Of a stretch of 62,432 bases of DNA, positions 16,765 through 25,608 are shown in pieces. Made by a program: the position numbers and the translations under genes. Location: the NCBI GenBank assembly GCA_002435755.1, contig DIYH01000009.1, positions 1-62,432 on the forward strand, read 5' to 3'. How positions within the stretch are numbered: position 1 is the first letter of the stretch; every line of letters begins with the position of its first letter. The notes beneath the pieces were generated by a model, which searched no databases, was not told where the DNA came from, and saw only the letters and a list, made by a program, of their open reading frames with translations. This stretch comes from Flammeovirgaceae bacterium UBA6059 (GTDB lineage Bacteria > Bacteroidota > Bacteroidia > Cytophagales > Cyclobacteriaceae).

Positions 16765-16902
16765 TTACTCAATCGCGTATTCCCCCGGCCGCAGAGACAG
16801 ACTTTTTGTTGGACAGAGCTTATCTTCTGATTCACCGTTTACATAGATTAGAATAGGTGGTGAAAAGACTTCTGTTATTTTCGCAACATAATCATAGAAC
16901 AT
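16765..16902 (-). CDS. Possible 45-residue protein or gene remnant
   Basis: The frame reads MFYDYVAKITEVFSPPILI then YVNGESEDKLCPTKSLSL and ends RPGEYAIE. The alternation of beta-like stretches and LRPGEYAIE looks more protein-like than random sequence and resembles the end of a small beta-sandwich repeat. It starts at 16902, overlapping the divergent gene start at 16901 by two bases, and has no clear ribosome-binding site. It may be a real small protein, a truncated gene end, or chance. Confidence 0.25.
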   Translation of the reverse strand: MFYDYVAKITEVFSPPILIYVNGESEDKLCPTKSLSLRPGEYAIE

Positions 16903-17845
16903 GCTCTCAACTGTCAATGAACTTGGGCTTACCGGAGACGGAAATACCAAATACTCCGGTTGGATACCTGTAGAAGGTACACCTATGAAAATGCCTGCTA
17001 CTGTGATCAAGGGTTCGAACGATGGGCCTAACATATTGATCACCGGAGGAGTGCATGGTGGAGAATATCCTTGTATTGAAACAGCGATACAACTGGCAAA
17101 TGAGATCCAGTCCGAATCTCTTAGCGGCAATATCGTTGTGATCCACCCTGTAAACACCGCTGCTTTCCTTGCGCGTATGCAGTATTATGGTCCATATGAT
17201 GGCAAAAACCTCAACAGGGTTTTTCCTGGTAAGGCTTCAGGTACGGTGAGTGAAAGGATCGCCTACACTGTCAATCAGATTCAAAAAGAGGCGGACTTTT
17301 TTATCGACCTCCATGGTGGTGATATCCACGAGTCGCTGGTTCCTTTTGTGATTTACTCCAAGAATGGCGGTGAAGAGCTAGCTGAAAAATCTCGGTTAGT
17401 AGCTGAGTCTGTTGGATTTCCTTACGTGGTAGGCTCAGTTTCTGAAGGTGGTAGCATATCAGGAGCGGCTTCTGTTGGGACACCTGGTTTTTTGGCAGAG
17501 TTAGGTCAATGCGGCCAATGGTCTCACGGAGAAGTAGCAGAATATAAAGCGGGAATTTACAATGCCTTGAAGCATCTGGGCTCCATCGCAGGTGATCCTG
17601 ACCAGCATCAAGTGACCCAACTGCAAAAGATGACGGTAGTTAAGTCATTGGATGAGGGGTGTTGGTACCCCAATGTTCGACTTAATGAAGAGGTGAATAA
17701 AGGTGATAAGCTCGGTGAGATCAGAGATTACTTTGGCAATACATTGAGTGAATATACAGCAGAGGCAAGTGGTGTGTTACTTTACCTGGTCACTTCCCTT
17801 GCAATCATAAAAGATGATCCTCTCGCCGCAATAGGTGTAGCTTAA
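16901..17845 (+). CDS. Succinylglutamate desuccinylase/aspartoacylase-family zinc hydrolase
   Basis: A 314-residue M14-like zinc amidohydrolase. Zinc ligands are in GGVHGGEYPCIE (His and Glu of the HxxE motif) and DLHGGD. The arginine/asparagine pair of the substrate pocket is suggested by YDGKNLNRVFPG, and the C-terminal beta domain (residues about 235-314) is present. Relatives remove acyl groups from N-acyl amino acids or deacylate mycothiol-type compounds. I chose ATG 16901; an in-frame TAG lies two codons upstream. It stands alone between tpx and a secreted protein, so the substrate cannot be inferred from context. Confidence 0.85.
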   Translation: MLSTVNELGLTGDGNTKYSGWIPVEGTPMKMPATVIKGSNDGPNILITGGVHGGEYPCIETAIQLANEIQSESLSGNIVVIHPVNTAAFLARMQYYGPYDGKNLNRVFPGKASGTVSERIAYTVNQIQKEADFFIDLHGGDIHESLVPFVIYSKNGGEELAEKSRLVAESVGFPYVVGSVSEGGSISGAASVGTPGFLAELGQCGQWSHGEVAEYKAGIYNALKHLGSIAGDPDQHQVTQLQKMTVVKSLDEGCWYPNVRLNEEVNKGDKLGEIRDYFGNTLSEYTAEASGVLLYLVTSLAIIKDDPLAAIGVA

Positions 17846-17866
17846 GACTATGGTGCGACTGTCTAC

Positions 17867-18451
17867 TTAGTCTTTGGTTGGTGTAATCATAATATGTGCC
17901 CGATGGGTCCCCGGATCCATGATCCATGGCATACCCGGAGCTTCCGGAGTAAGTGGTAGTCCAGTTGAGGCGACAGTCGCATAAGGTATGTAGATGACGT
18001 ACCTAAGGTAGGTATCCGTCACATTGCCAGTATTGATATCATAATTTTCCTTCGAGGCGGTTAGCACATAGAGTGTTGCCGGGTCTTCGGGCATAATCAA
18101 ACTACCTGCTTTTACTTCTTCTTCTCGTTTATCAAAGATCTGTTGTGTTGTCATGCCCTGCGCCTTGAGTACCCTTCCTCTCGCCATGAAAGATTCTAAG
18201 TCTTTGTGGTAACAGGATACACTAAACCCATCTTTATTGGGATCGTCCGTCAGACAAATCATCTCTCCTGTTCCTTTTCTTATCACCTGTAGTTTGCCGT
18301 TGAGTGAAGAATAGCCCATAACGGTAGCTATTGATTTTTCTGCTTCGGGAGCAGCGAGTACAGCAGTTTTAATCTGTAGTTCTGAACTTGGAAGTGACTG
18401 GCTCAAGCTGAGATGAGAAACGAACAAGAGTAGGATGAGTAGATATTTCAT
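17867..18451 (-). CDS. Conserved secreted protein of unknown function
   Basis: A 194-residue protein with a signal peptide (MKYLLILLLFVSHLSLSQS). The mature part contains GTGEMICLTDDPNKDGFSV, CYHKDLESFMARGR and a late YVIYIPYATVASTGLP / PWIMDPGTHRAHIMI pattern, which I recall from a small family of conserved hypothetical secreted bacterial proteins. Two cysteines (in MICL and SCYH) could form a disulphide. It is divergent from the methyltransferase at 18531. Function unknown. Confidence 0.65.
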   Translation of the reverse strand: MKYLLILLLFVSHLSLSQSLPSSELQIKTAVLAAPEAEKSIATVMGYSSLNGKLQVIRKGTGEMICLTDDPNKDGFSVSCYHKDLESFMARGRVLKAQGMTTQQIFDKREEEVKAGSLIMPEDPATLYVLTASKENYDINTGNVTDTYLRYVIYIPYATVASTGLPLTPEAPGMPWIMDPGTHRAHIMITPTKD

Positions 18452-18530
18452 GGATAACAGTTTTTACTACTCACAAATTACAGATATATCAGGCCAATAT
18501 CAATTCGTTCGTTCAAGCTATCTTGCCATT

Positions 18531-19679
18531 ATGGAATTCGTAGCTAAGACCCTATTTGGTCTGGAGGAGGTGCTTGCGCAGGAATTGAAAGACCTGGGCG
18601 CTCAAAATGTTCAGCCCCTGAAACGGGCTGTAAGTTTTGAGGGTGATTTGAAAGTGATGTACACGGCTAACCTCTATTGTAGATTGGCAATCAAGATACT
18701 CACCCCCATCTATGAGTTTCAGGCGAGTGATGAACGCCAGCTCTATGATCAAGTCAAAGCATTTGACTGGACCAAATGGATTGCGGTAGATCAGACTTTT
18801 GCCATTGACGGGACGGTCAATTCCGATTTTTTCAGTCATTCGAAGTATGTAGCACTAAAGATGAAGGATGCTGTGGTAGACCAGATTAGAGACCGGAAGG
18901 GTAGGAGGCCATCTGTAGATACCACACACCCTGATATCATGCTCAACCTTCGGGTCTTCAAAGACCAGTGTACCGTTTCCTTTGATACTTCCGGTGAGCT
19001 TCTCAATCGCAGGGGCTACCGGGGACGAGGGCATCTTGCTCCACTCAATGAGGTGCTAGCTGCTGGCATGCTCAAACTCAGTGGGTGGACTCCCGAGCGC
19101 CCCCTGCATGATCTTATGTGCGGTACGGGTACATTTCTTTTGGAAGCAGCCATGATGGCCGCCAACATGCCTGCCGGAGTTTTTAGAAGGAAGTTCGGAT
19201 TTGTATCCTGGCAACATCATGATCCCGTAATGTGGAATGATATACGAAAGCAGTCAAGTGCCAGTATTAACTATGATCCTAAGGTTAATCTCTACGGTGG
19301 AGATAAAGACAATCGATCTGTCAATGCTGCGCTGGCTTCTGCGAGGCTTCTGCGACTTGAGAAGAAGGTGAAAATCGAGCGGAAGCTTTTTGACCAGCAA
19401 GAGCCTCAAGCTTTTTCAGGCATGATCATCAGTAATCCACCTTATGGTGAGCGAATGCCCAAGACAGATATTGAAGCCTTCTATTCTCTCGTTGGTGATA
19501 CGTTAAAAAAGAAATTTAGTGGATATGAAGCATGGCTGATCTCAAGTAATGTTTCAGCTATGAAACATATTGGGTTGAGACCCTCCCGTAAGATCACCCT
19601 CTACAACGGTGCTTTAGAGTGTAAATTCCAGAAGTACGAACTTTATTCCGGAACAAAGAAGGCACGGTCGGCACAATAG
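18531..19679 (+). CDS. THUMP-domain 23S rRNA methyltransferase (RlmL/YpsC-like)
   Basis: A 382-residue class I SAM-dependent RNA methyltransferase, most likely N2-guanine type on 23S rRNA. The N-terminal ferredoxin-like plus THUMP region (residues 1-150) precedes the linker ending SFDTSGELLNRRGYRG and the Rossmann domain (about 190-370) with SAM motif LHDLMCGTGTFLLEA and the catalytic MIISNPPYGERM (NPPY). I chose the ATG at 18531 (MEFVAKTLFGLEEVL): the alternative start at 18435 would overlap the divergent gene and adds 32 residues not seen in the family. It converges on the TonB-plug gene 3 bases away. Confidence 0.92.
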   Translation: MEFVAKTLFGLEEVLAQELKDLGAQNVQPLKRAVSFEGDLKVMYTANLYCRLAIKILTPIYEFQASDERQLYDQVKAFDWTKWIAVDQTFAIDGTVNSDFFSHSKYVALKMKDAVVDQIRDRKGRRPSVDTTHPDIMLNLRVFKDQCTVSFDTSGELLNRRGYRGRGHLAPLNEVLAAGMLKLSGWTPERPLHDLMCGTGTFLLEAAMMAANMPAGVFRRKFGFVSWQHHDPVMWNDIRKQSSASINYDPKVNLYGGDKDNRSVNAALASARLLRLEKKVKIERKLFDQQEPQAFSGMIISNPPYGERMPKTDIEAFYSLVGDTLKKKFSGYEAWLISSNVSAMKHIGLRPSRKITLYNGALECKFQKYELYSGTKKARSAQ

Positions 19680-19682
19680 GAC

Positions 19683-22400
19683 TTATTGCTCTTTATTGGT
19701 GATTGCATACTGGTCTACATAATACCCTAAGTTTCCTAGTCCATCAGTACCCTGAATGATGATAGTAGCTGTTTTAGGTGCCTGGTCATTGAAGTAAGTA
19801 ATAGTAGCCTTACCAAAATCATCAGTATTGAAGCTTGGAAGCCAATGCAGCGTTTTGCGATATTCGGTGATACCTTTATCCTCCAAAACGCCGTTGCTGT
19901 CATATTTGGGGATATAAAATTCTTTGTTGATTTTCAAAGTGACACGCTCCGGCTGTACGGGCATAGGATTGACACTATTGATCTGTCCCTTTTTGGTGGT
20001 CACGAGCACAGCGCCATTAGCAGCTACCGAACCATAGTAGATCGCCATGGCGCTTGTCTTGATCACTTCAATTTTTTCTATGTTTTCAGAGCGCAGGTGA
20101 TCCAGTACTCTGAAGTCTTTGCCCATCAGAGAGCCGTTCAAAACTGCCACTGATCCCCAGCGCTCTGGATAAAGCATGGTCTGGGGTGGTCGAAGCAAAA
20201 GTTGACCCGTCATGCCATTGTAAGAATAGATATTTGTGACCTGCTTAACCAGGTCTACGAACCCCCCTTGTTGTCCACTAGCCGAAGAGATCATGGGTAC
20301 ATCTGCAAACAACTCCTCAGTGGTCCGGGTCTCTACGAAATAGTGCGATTTGACACTCATTTGATTGGTCAACTCATACCTATCGGTAACGTGTGTGGGT
20401 GCTTTAGATAGTTTAGAACCACTTATCACCACAGCATCCAATATCTCATAATCCTCACCGAGATATATATCTTCTGACCGTTCAACACTTCCCTGATAAT
20501 ACGACTCCCAGGGCTCCACATTGCTAAGATTTGAGGCTAGGTATCCTGAAGATTGAGCGACTGCCACTTCCATATCATCAGATGGTGGTTTGAAATAGAT
20601 ATTCTCTAACTCAGGCACAAGGTGAGGAGCAAGGATGAAGCTACCCTGAGCGTTTGTCGTAGCGGTTTCTGCGCTGAAGTTAGTAGTGTTGACGATTTGA
20701 ACTTCAACGTTGGGTACTGAATTGCCTTTTTTATCGGTGACCGTTGCTACGACCTGACCTCCCTGATTCCGGACTGCTTCTTCATTGATCTTATCAGAAA
20801 AAATATAATCCCAGCTGTACCTGCGCCATCCGCTGGTGAGCATTAATAGATCGAGTGCTGTAGTGGTGTAGCTGGAAACATTGCTGAAATAATAGTTGGG
20901 GGTAGGTATCTTTCCCAGGAGCTCACTACCCAGTAGCATTTGGGATACCAAAGACGCCTGATATTCACCTCCGATCCTAGCGAAATATTCGTCCGCTACC
21001 GATAATGAGAAATTACCTTTGATGGGCTTGCCGTTCTCATCTGTGACCTGGATTTGGAAACTCATCTGAGATTTAGTCTCATGCTCCTGTTCTTCAATGG
21101 ATGAGCTGATTTTCAACGACTTATGCTTATTGACAAAGACAAGTCGCTCCGATATGGGCTGCTCCTCAGCAAAGAGTGTGAACTGGGCGATTCCTTGCGG
21201 GTAGCTCTCAATCGGTACCTTGATCGAAGATGCCTCTGGTGAAAGCAGGATGGAAGTGTAGAGGGCGTTGTTGAGCACTCCGGATAGATAGAGCGACATT
21301 CCGGTAGGGTAATCTCCAAGAACACTAAACTCTAAAGTGTCCTTTCCAGCCGAAAACAAATGCAGTCCTATCGATGTAACTGCGGGTGGTAAGTCCTTTT
21401 CAACTTCAATTGGCGCGCTAGCGACCAGCTTGTAAGAGCGGTCTTCTAAGGGGTTGAGTTGAAACTTTCCCATACCTCCGTAGAAGGATTGTATCTGGGT
21501 GATCTCATCACCCTGATCACTGATCAATCGACCAGTGATATCGACAGGATCACCGAAAAAATTGACTGCTTTGAAAGCCACAGTATTCGTTTGACCATTG
21601 ATAAGATGGCCCCCTTCGGGCATGAACTGGATGTCAACTTTTTCATACTCAGTCATTGGTATGACTTCCTGGCCCACTACTCCGAGCGTCTCATTGGAAA
21701 CGGACACTCTAAGTACGCTCTCAACCTTATCAGGTAGTGTAAGGTGAAGGTCAAAACCTCCGTCTTTGTCAGTCTTAAGCTCTTCCTGGAAGTAAGTTTT
21801 GTTGAGGTCTGAAACCTTGGCATTGAAAACCTGCTTTTTGATCACTGTTTCATCATTGTCCGATACCTTAATCGATATGTTTGCAGGTTCTCCAGGACTA
21901 TATTGCTCTTTATCCATGGATATGACCGCATTGAGTGAATTGGCGTTGCGGTTTTCCACTTGTAATTGAGTATAGAAGACAGCACTTTCTTCGTCCTTTT
22001 TCATCCAACCTGAGTACGCATAGAGCACATAATTGCCTGTTGTGAGATCGTCAGGTAAGTTGATGCCGCCACTGGCCCGGCCACCTTTGACCGCAAAGGA
22101 AGTTTCCACAATAGATTCTTCCGCTTCATTGAGCAGGCCTACCGTCAATATCTTGCTGAGAAAAGATAGTTTGTGATCATAGTTACTGAAGATGTAGGCC
22201 TTGAACCAGAGCTGCTCTCCCGATTGGTAGCTTCTTCGGTCTATGTGGAGATACACCTTTTCATTGATCTTTTTACTTTGGATTTTGGTGAGCTGGCTAT
22301 TGATCTTCTCGCTCAGTTCTTCAGTAGTTTGGGCGCTGATGCTGAATGAACAAACCAGTAGAAGAAATGAAAATATTAGACTACAACGGGGCATATACAT
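19683..22400 (-). CDS. MG2 / TonB-plug domain outer-membrane-associated protein
   Basis: A 905-residue secreted protein with signal peptide (residues 1-23). N-terminal MG2-like domains resembling alpha-2-macroglobulin (about 40-340: KVYLHIDRRSYQSGEQLWFK, TGNYVLYAYSGWMKKDEES), further beta domains, a carboxypeptidase-regulatory-like segment around 565-620 (GGQVVATVTDKKGNSVPNVE), then a TonB-dependent receptor plug domain (about 690-840: SASGQQGGFVDLVKQV, ENIEKIEVIKTSAMAIYYG). There is no beta-barrel after the plug, unlike TonB receptors. This architecture is a known Bacteroidota paralogue family of unclear role, perhaps in polymer or protein handling at the outer membrane. It converges on the methyltransferase gene. 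Confidence 0.8.
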   Translation of the reverse strand: MYMPRCSLIFSFLLLVCSFSISAQTTEELSEKINSQLTKIQSKKINEKVYLHIDRRSYQSGEQLWFKAYIFSNYDHKLSFLSKILTVGLLNEAEESIVETSFAVKGGRASGGINLPDDLTTGNYVLYAYSGWMKKDEESAVFYTQLQVENRNANSLNAVISMDKEQYSPGEPANISIKVSDNDETVIKKQVFNAKVSDLNKTYFQEELKTDKDGGFDLHLTLPDKVESVLRVSVSNETLGVVGQEVIPMTEYEKVDIQFMPEGGHLINGQTNTVAFKAVNFFGDPVDITGRLISDQGDEITQIQSFYGGMGKFQLNPLEDRSYKLVASAPIEVEKDLPPAVTSIGLHLFSAGKDTLEFSVLGDYPTGMSLYLSGVLNNALYTSILLSPEASSIKVPIESYPQGIAQFTLFAEEQPISERLVFVNKHKSLKISSSIEEQEHETKSQMSFQIQVTDENGKPIKGNFSLSVADEYFARIGGEYQASLVSQMLLGSELLGKIPTPNYYFSNVSSYTTTALDLLMLTSGWRRYSWDYIFSDKINEEAVRNQGGQVVATVTDKKGNSVPNVEVQIVNTTNFSAETATTNAQGSFILAPHLVPELENIYFKPPSDDMEVAVAQSSGYLASNLSNVEPWESYYQGSVERSEDIYLGEDYEILDAVVISGSKLSKAPTHVTDRYELTNQMSVKSHYFVETRTTEELFADVPMISSASGQQGGFVDLVKQVTNIYSYNGMTGQLLLRPPQTMLYPERWGSVAVLNGSLMGKDFRVLDHLRSENIEKIEVIKTSAMAIYYGSVAANGAVLVTTKKGQINSVNPMPVQPERVTLKINKEFYIPKYDSNGVLEDKGITEYRKTLHWLPSFNTDDFGKATITYFNDQAPKTATIIIQGTDGLGNLGYYVDQYAITNKEQ

Positions 22401-22467
22401 TAACAGGTTTTAGGTGATTTACCCTCATAATGATATAAATTCTATTTAATCACAAATCAAGTGTTGT

Positions 22468-23679
22468 CTATTGATTGAATAGGTCTAATTGTTGAGGGCC
22501 CTTCCTCTTCCGATCATCAAACACTGTACGACCACCCCAGAGTTTGCTATTTCTATGTTCTCGCTCCATCACTTTTTCGAAGGCATTGGGGTCCGGTACA
22601 AAGTCTTTCTCGATGCGTTTGGCAGCTTCCGACAACTTCTTGATTGCCTTCAGCTTGTCTGATTGATCTATTTTGGCTTTGTCTACAGCTTTTCGAAGAA
22701 CATCAATACTCTGATCATATACTTTTAGAGGTACCGGAAAGGGGTGACCATCTTTACCGCCATGGGCAAATGAAAATCGGGCGGGATCGGAGAACCTGCT
22801 TGGTGTACCATAGATCACTTCACTAATTAATGTCAATGACTGTAGCGTTCTGGGGCCTAATCCTTGGGTCAACAGCAGGTCCTCAAAACCCGAGACTCCA
22901 CTGTCATGTGCTACCGCCAATACACTTCCAAGCCGCTTGATATCTACATCCCTAAATGTCACCTCATGATGTCCGGGTAGCCTAATTTGACGGGCCTCTT
23001 TCATTACACGATCTGGTGTCTCGGCTGACAGTTTGAGGATACCGGCTTGACTTTTTTTTGCTTCCTTGGCTACCAGGTTGAGGATTTCACCCTGGTTTAC
23101 ACCGCACACCATGGTATGCGGTTCATCTATGAAAGACCGGAGTTGCTCGGAATGCCAGTGATAACGGCGGGCATACCCTGTTATGCCATTCATACCTTGC
23201 TGCACGACACTCCATTGTCCCTTGTCTGTGACAATAAAGTTGTGAAGATATATCTGGAATCCATCCTGAATGGCCGTGTTGTCGACTTTAGCGCTAAGAC
23301 GGCTATACTCTGACATCAGCGCTCCGTCGATACCTGTTCGGTCACCGATTTGCAATAATTCCTCTGGTGTTTTTCTTGAGTGTTTGCCTCTTCCGCCACA
23401 TATGTAGATACCTAATTCGTTAGCCATTGGGTTGACGGACCGTTTTAGTGCACCCATTACAGAGGTAGTGATCCCAGACGAATGCCAATCCATACCCATT
23501 ACACTCCCCAAAGACTGAAACCAAAGCGGGTCGCTGATCCTTTGAAGCACTTCCTCCTGTCCAAATTCCAGAATTATAGCTTCTACAATCGCTCCACCGA
23601 TCTTTGCCATGCGGGTGGCCAACCACGGCGGAACCCGACCATTATGCAATGGTAAATCAGCATGACCTGAGCGTTTCAT
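22468..23679 (-). CDS. DUF763-family protein
   Basis: A 403-residue cytoplasmic protein of the DUF763 family, found in archaea and bacteria. Diagnostic stretches are RSGHADLPLHNGRVPPWL at the N-terminus, GMDWHSSGITTSVMGALK, GDRTGIDGALMSEYSRLSAK, and the LLLTQGLGPRTLQSLTL helix-hairpin-helix-like motif with SDPARFSFAHGGKDGHPFPV near residues 270-320. Family function is not established; the histidines and the HhH-like element hint at a nucleic-acid or nucleotide enzyme. It is monocistronic here. Confidence 0.88.
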   Translation of the reverse strand: MKRSGHADLPLHNGRVPPWLATRMAKIGGAIVEAIILEFGQEEVLQRISDPLWFQSLGSVMGMDWHSSGITTSVMGALKRSVNPMANELGIYICGGRGKHSRKTPEELLQIGDRTGIDGALMSEYSRLSAKVDNTAIQDGFQIYLHNFIVTDKGQWSVVQQGMNGITGYARRYHWHSEQLRSFIDEPHTMVCGVNQGEILNLVAKEAKKSQAGILKLSAETPDRVMKEARQIRLPGHHEVTFRDVDIKRLGSVLAVAHDSGVSGFEDLLLTQGLGPRTLQSLTLISEVIYGTPSRFSDPARFSFAHGGKDGHPFPVPLKVYDQSIDVLRKAVDKAKIDQSDKLKAIKKLSEAAKRIEKDFVPDPNAFEKVMEREHRNSKLWGGRTVFDDRKRKGPQQLDLFNQ

Positions 23680-23821
23680 GATAATAAAATTACTTGATCT
23701 ATCGGATACTTATGGGACTTGTACACCATCAATCATGCATATAGTCATTCGAAAGCATGATGGCGATCAACCAAGAGATCAGATGAATGAATTATTTTCT
23801 CGGTGATTAAAAAGGGTTGTT

Positions 23822-24661
23822 ATGAAAACAATATTAATTCCTACGGATTTTTCGACCTGCGCCGATCACGCTGCGCAGATGGCCATTAACATCGCTAAGA
23901 GGGGTGGTTATCAACTTCATTTTCTCCATTTGCTTGCAACACCTCTCAACTGGCTTCAACTGAGTGATGAGCAACAATTGATGTACAAGGATGTTCACGA
24001 CAAGGTAAAAGCCGCTAACGAAAAGCTAACGGTTATGGTACAGAAGGCTGAAGGTGAAGGAGTGGCAGCTAAAATGTTCTTGAAATATGATGAGAGTGAT
24101 CAAATCATTCTAGACCATATCACTAGTCATAGCATCGACATGGTTGTGATGGGGTCCCATGGCGCGAAAGGGGTCAAGGAATTCTTCCTTGGTACGAATG
24201 CGCAACGGATTGTGCGGCAATCTGCTGTACCAGTGCTTATCACAAAGCACACCGATCATATAGGACCAGTGAGGTCAATTGCTTTTGTTTCTGACTTTGA
24301 CGCTGAAATGGTTGATCACTTTAGGTCTACGCTTTCTCTAGCCAGAATGCTGGGAGTGAAGATTAGATTAGTATTTATCAACGTGCCATTGAACTTCACA
24401 GATACACCTACGGTAGAGGCACGAATGAGACTTTATGCTGAGCAAGAACCAGAATTGATTGAGGCTAAAGACATCTACAATTTTGGAGATTTTGAGGATG
24501 CCATTAAGTATTATTCAGCCGAGCATGAGATTGGACTGTTGTCGATGCTGACCCATGGTCGGAAGGGACTTGACAGGTTTTTTGCCGGTAGCTTAACAGA
24601 AAGTGTAATTAATCATGTGAACCTACCGGTGCTTAGCAAAAATGCAAATGTGAAACTCTAG
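23822..24661 (+). CDS. Tandem universal stress protein (first of two)
   Basis: A 279-residue cytoplasmic protein with two UspA domains (about 1-140 and 150-275). Domain 1 begins MKTILIPTDFSTCADHAAQM and contains the nucleotide-binding-type motif MVVMGSHGAKGVKEFFLGTN. The second domain is diverged and ends LLSMLTHGRKGLDRFF, with weaker ATP motif. It converges with the next universal stress gene: their stop codons share the four bases CTAG at 24658-24661. Universal stress proteins respond to growth arrest and stress. A TCATGC-N9-TTCGAA pattern 70-90 bases upstream is also found, with slightly different spacing, before the partner gene. Confidence 0.9.
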   Translation: MKTILIPTDFSTCADHAAQMAINIAKRGGYQLHFLHLLATPLNWLQLSDEQQLMYKDVHDKVKAANEKLTVMVQKAEGEGVAAKMFLKYDESDQIILDHITSHSIDMVVMGSHGAKGVKEFFLGTNAQRIVRQSAVPVLITKHTDHIGPVRSIAFVSDFDAEMVDHFRSTLSLARMLGVKIRLVFINVPLNFTDTPTVEARMRLYAEQEPELIEAKDIYNFGDFEDAIKYYSAEHEIGLLSMLTHGRKGLDRFFAGSLTESVINHVNLPVLSKNANVKL

Positions 24662-25488
24662 GACGTAGGTATTGCTAATAAGGGAACAGGTAAGTGCATG
24701 GCCATTTTACGTGTTACGCTTGTTCCTAGGATCCTCTCCAAGAGCGTACGGTCACGATGAATTGTAACCAGCAGGTCCACTTCTTTCGAAGCGATAAACC
24801 GCTCAATTCCTTTAATAGTGTTTTCATCATTAAGGAAGTGATAGCTATGCTTGTATCCATCAAAGATATGGTGAAGATTCAATGCCTCAGCCGACTTCTC
24901 TACATCAATAGTGCCCGTTTCTGACTGGATATGCATGATCTCAATCTCTGCATTGAACAATGTAGCCAGTTGCTTGACCAGGTCCAGAGATGTCTGCTCG
25001 ATGTGTTTGAAATCTGTTGCTAAGGCAATTTTTCGAGGATGCAGTTCTGTAATTCCGAGCGACGTACATAGTACAGGGCAGGGAGCTTCGGTCACAGTAT
25101 CCGCTGCGTTAGTCCCTATAAAGATCTCGCTTAAGCCATGTGCTCCCATAGTGCCCATGACGATAAGATCAGCGTCCAGCTGCTTGGCTTTTGAAGAAAT
25201 AGCACGAACAGGATAACTACAATCCAGCTCAAACATTACTTCTATGCTATCAAGGGCAGAGATCTGAGTTTTTAGCTCTTCTAGTTTATACCTCGCTTCT
25301 GTCTCTAAGGAGCGGTATTGGGTAGCATCGGTGGCAAAGGCGATATCGGAGGCTGGAATGGGTACACTGTATACATGAAGTATGGTAATTTTTGCGTTAG
25401 ACATGCCTGCCAGTTGCGCAGCTACCTGTAGAGCATCTGTAGAGCATTGTGAAAAATCTACAGGGGTCAGAATGTGATTGATATTCAT
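24658..25488 (-). CDS. Tandem universal stress protein (second of two)
   Basis: A 276-residue protein with two UspA domains. The first starts MNINHILTPVDFSQCSTDA and carries LIVMGTMGAHGLSEIFIGTN, the second ends VDLLVTIHRDRTLLERILG. I chose ATG 25488; the 6-residue longer form begins with a TTG. It is convergent with the 23822-24661 gene, sharing the CTAG that holds both stop codons, so the two mRNAs can pair at their 3' ends if either reads through. The two proteins are paralogues of about the same length. Confidence 0.9.
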   Translation of the reverse strand: MNINHILTPVDFSQCSTDALQVAAQLAGMSNAKITILHVYSVPIPASDIAFATDATQYRSLETEARYKLEELKTQISALDSIEVMFELDCSYPVRAISSKAKQLDADLIVMGTMGAHGLSEIFIGTNAADTVTEAPCPVLCTSLGITELHPRKIALATDFKHIEQTSLDLVKQLATLFNAEIEIMHIQSETGTIDVEKSAEALNLHHIFDGYKHSYHFLNDENTIKGIERFIASKEVDLLVTIHRDRTLLERILGTSVTRKMAMHLPVPLLAIPTS

Positions 25489-25608
25489 AATCGAGCCTTT
25501 GCTCAAATATGAAGGCTATTCGAAAGTCATAGCATGAGTACAATCAAGAGATGAACTGACAAAGGTCAATCCGGAAATGTAATAAGGAACAAGATTAGTG
25601 AGAGTAGA

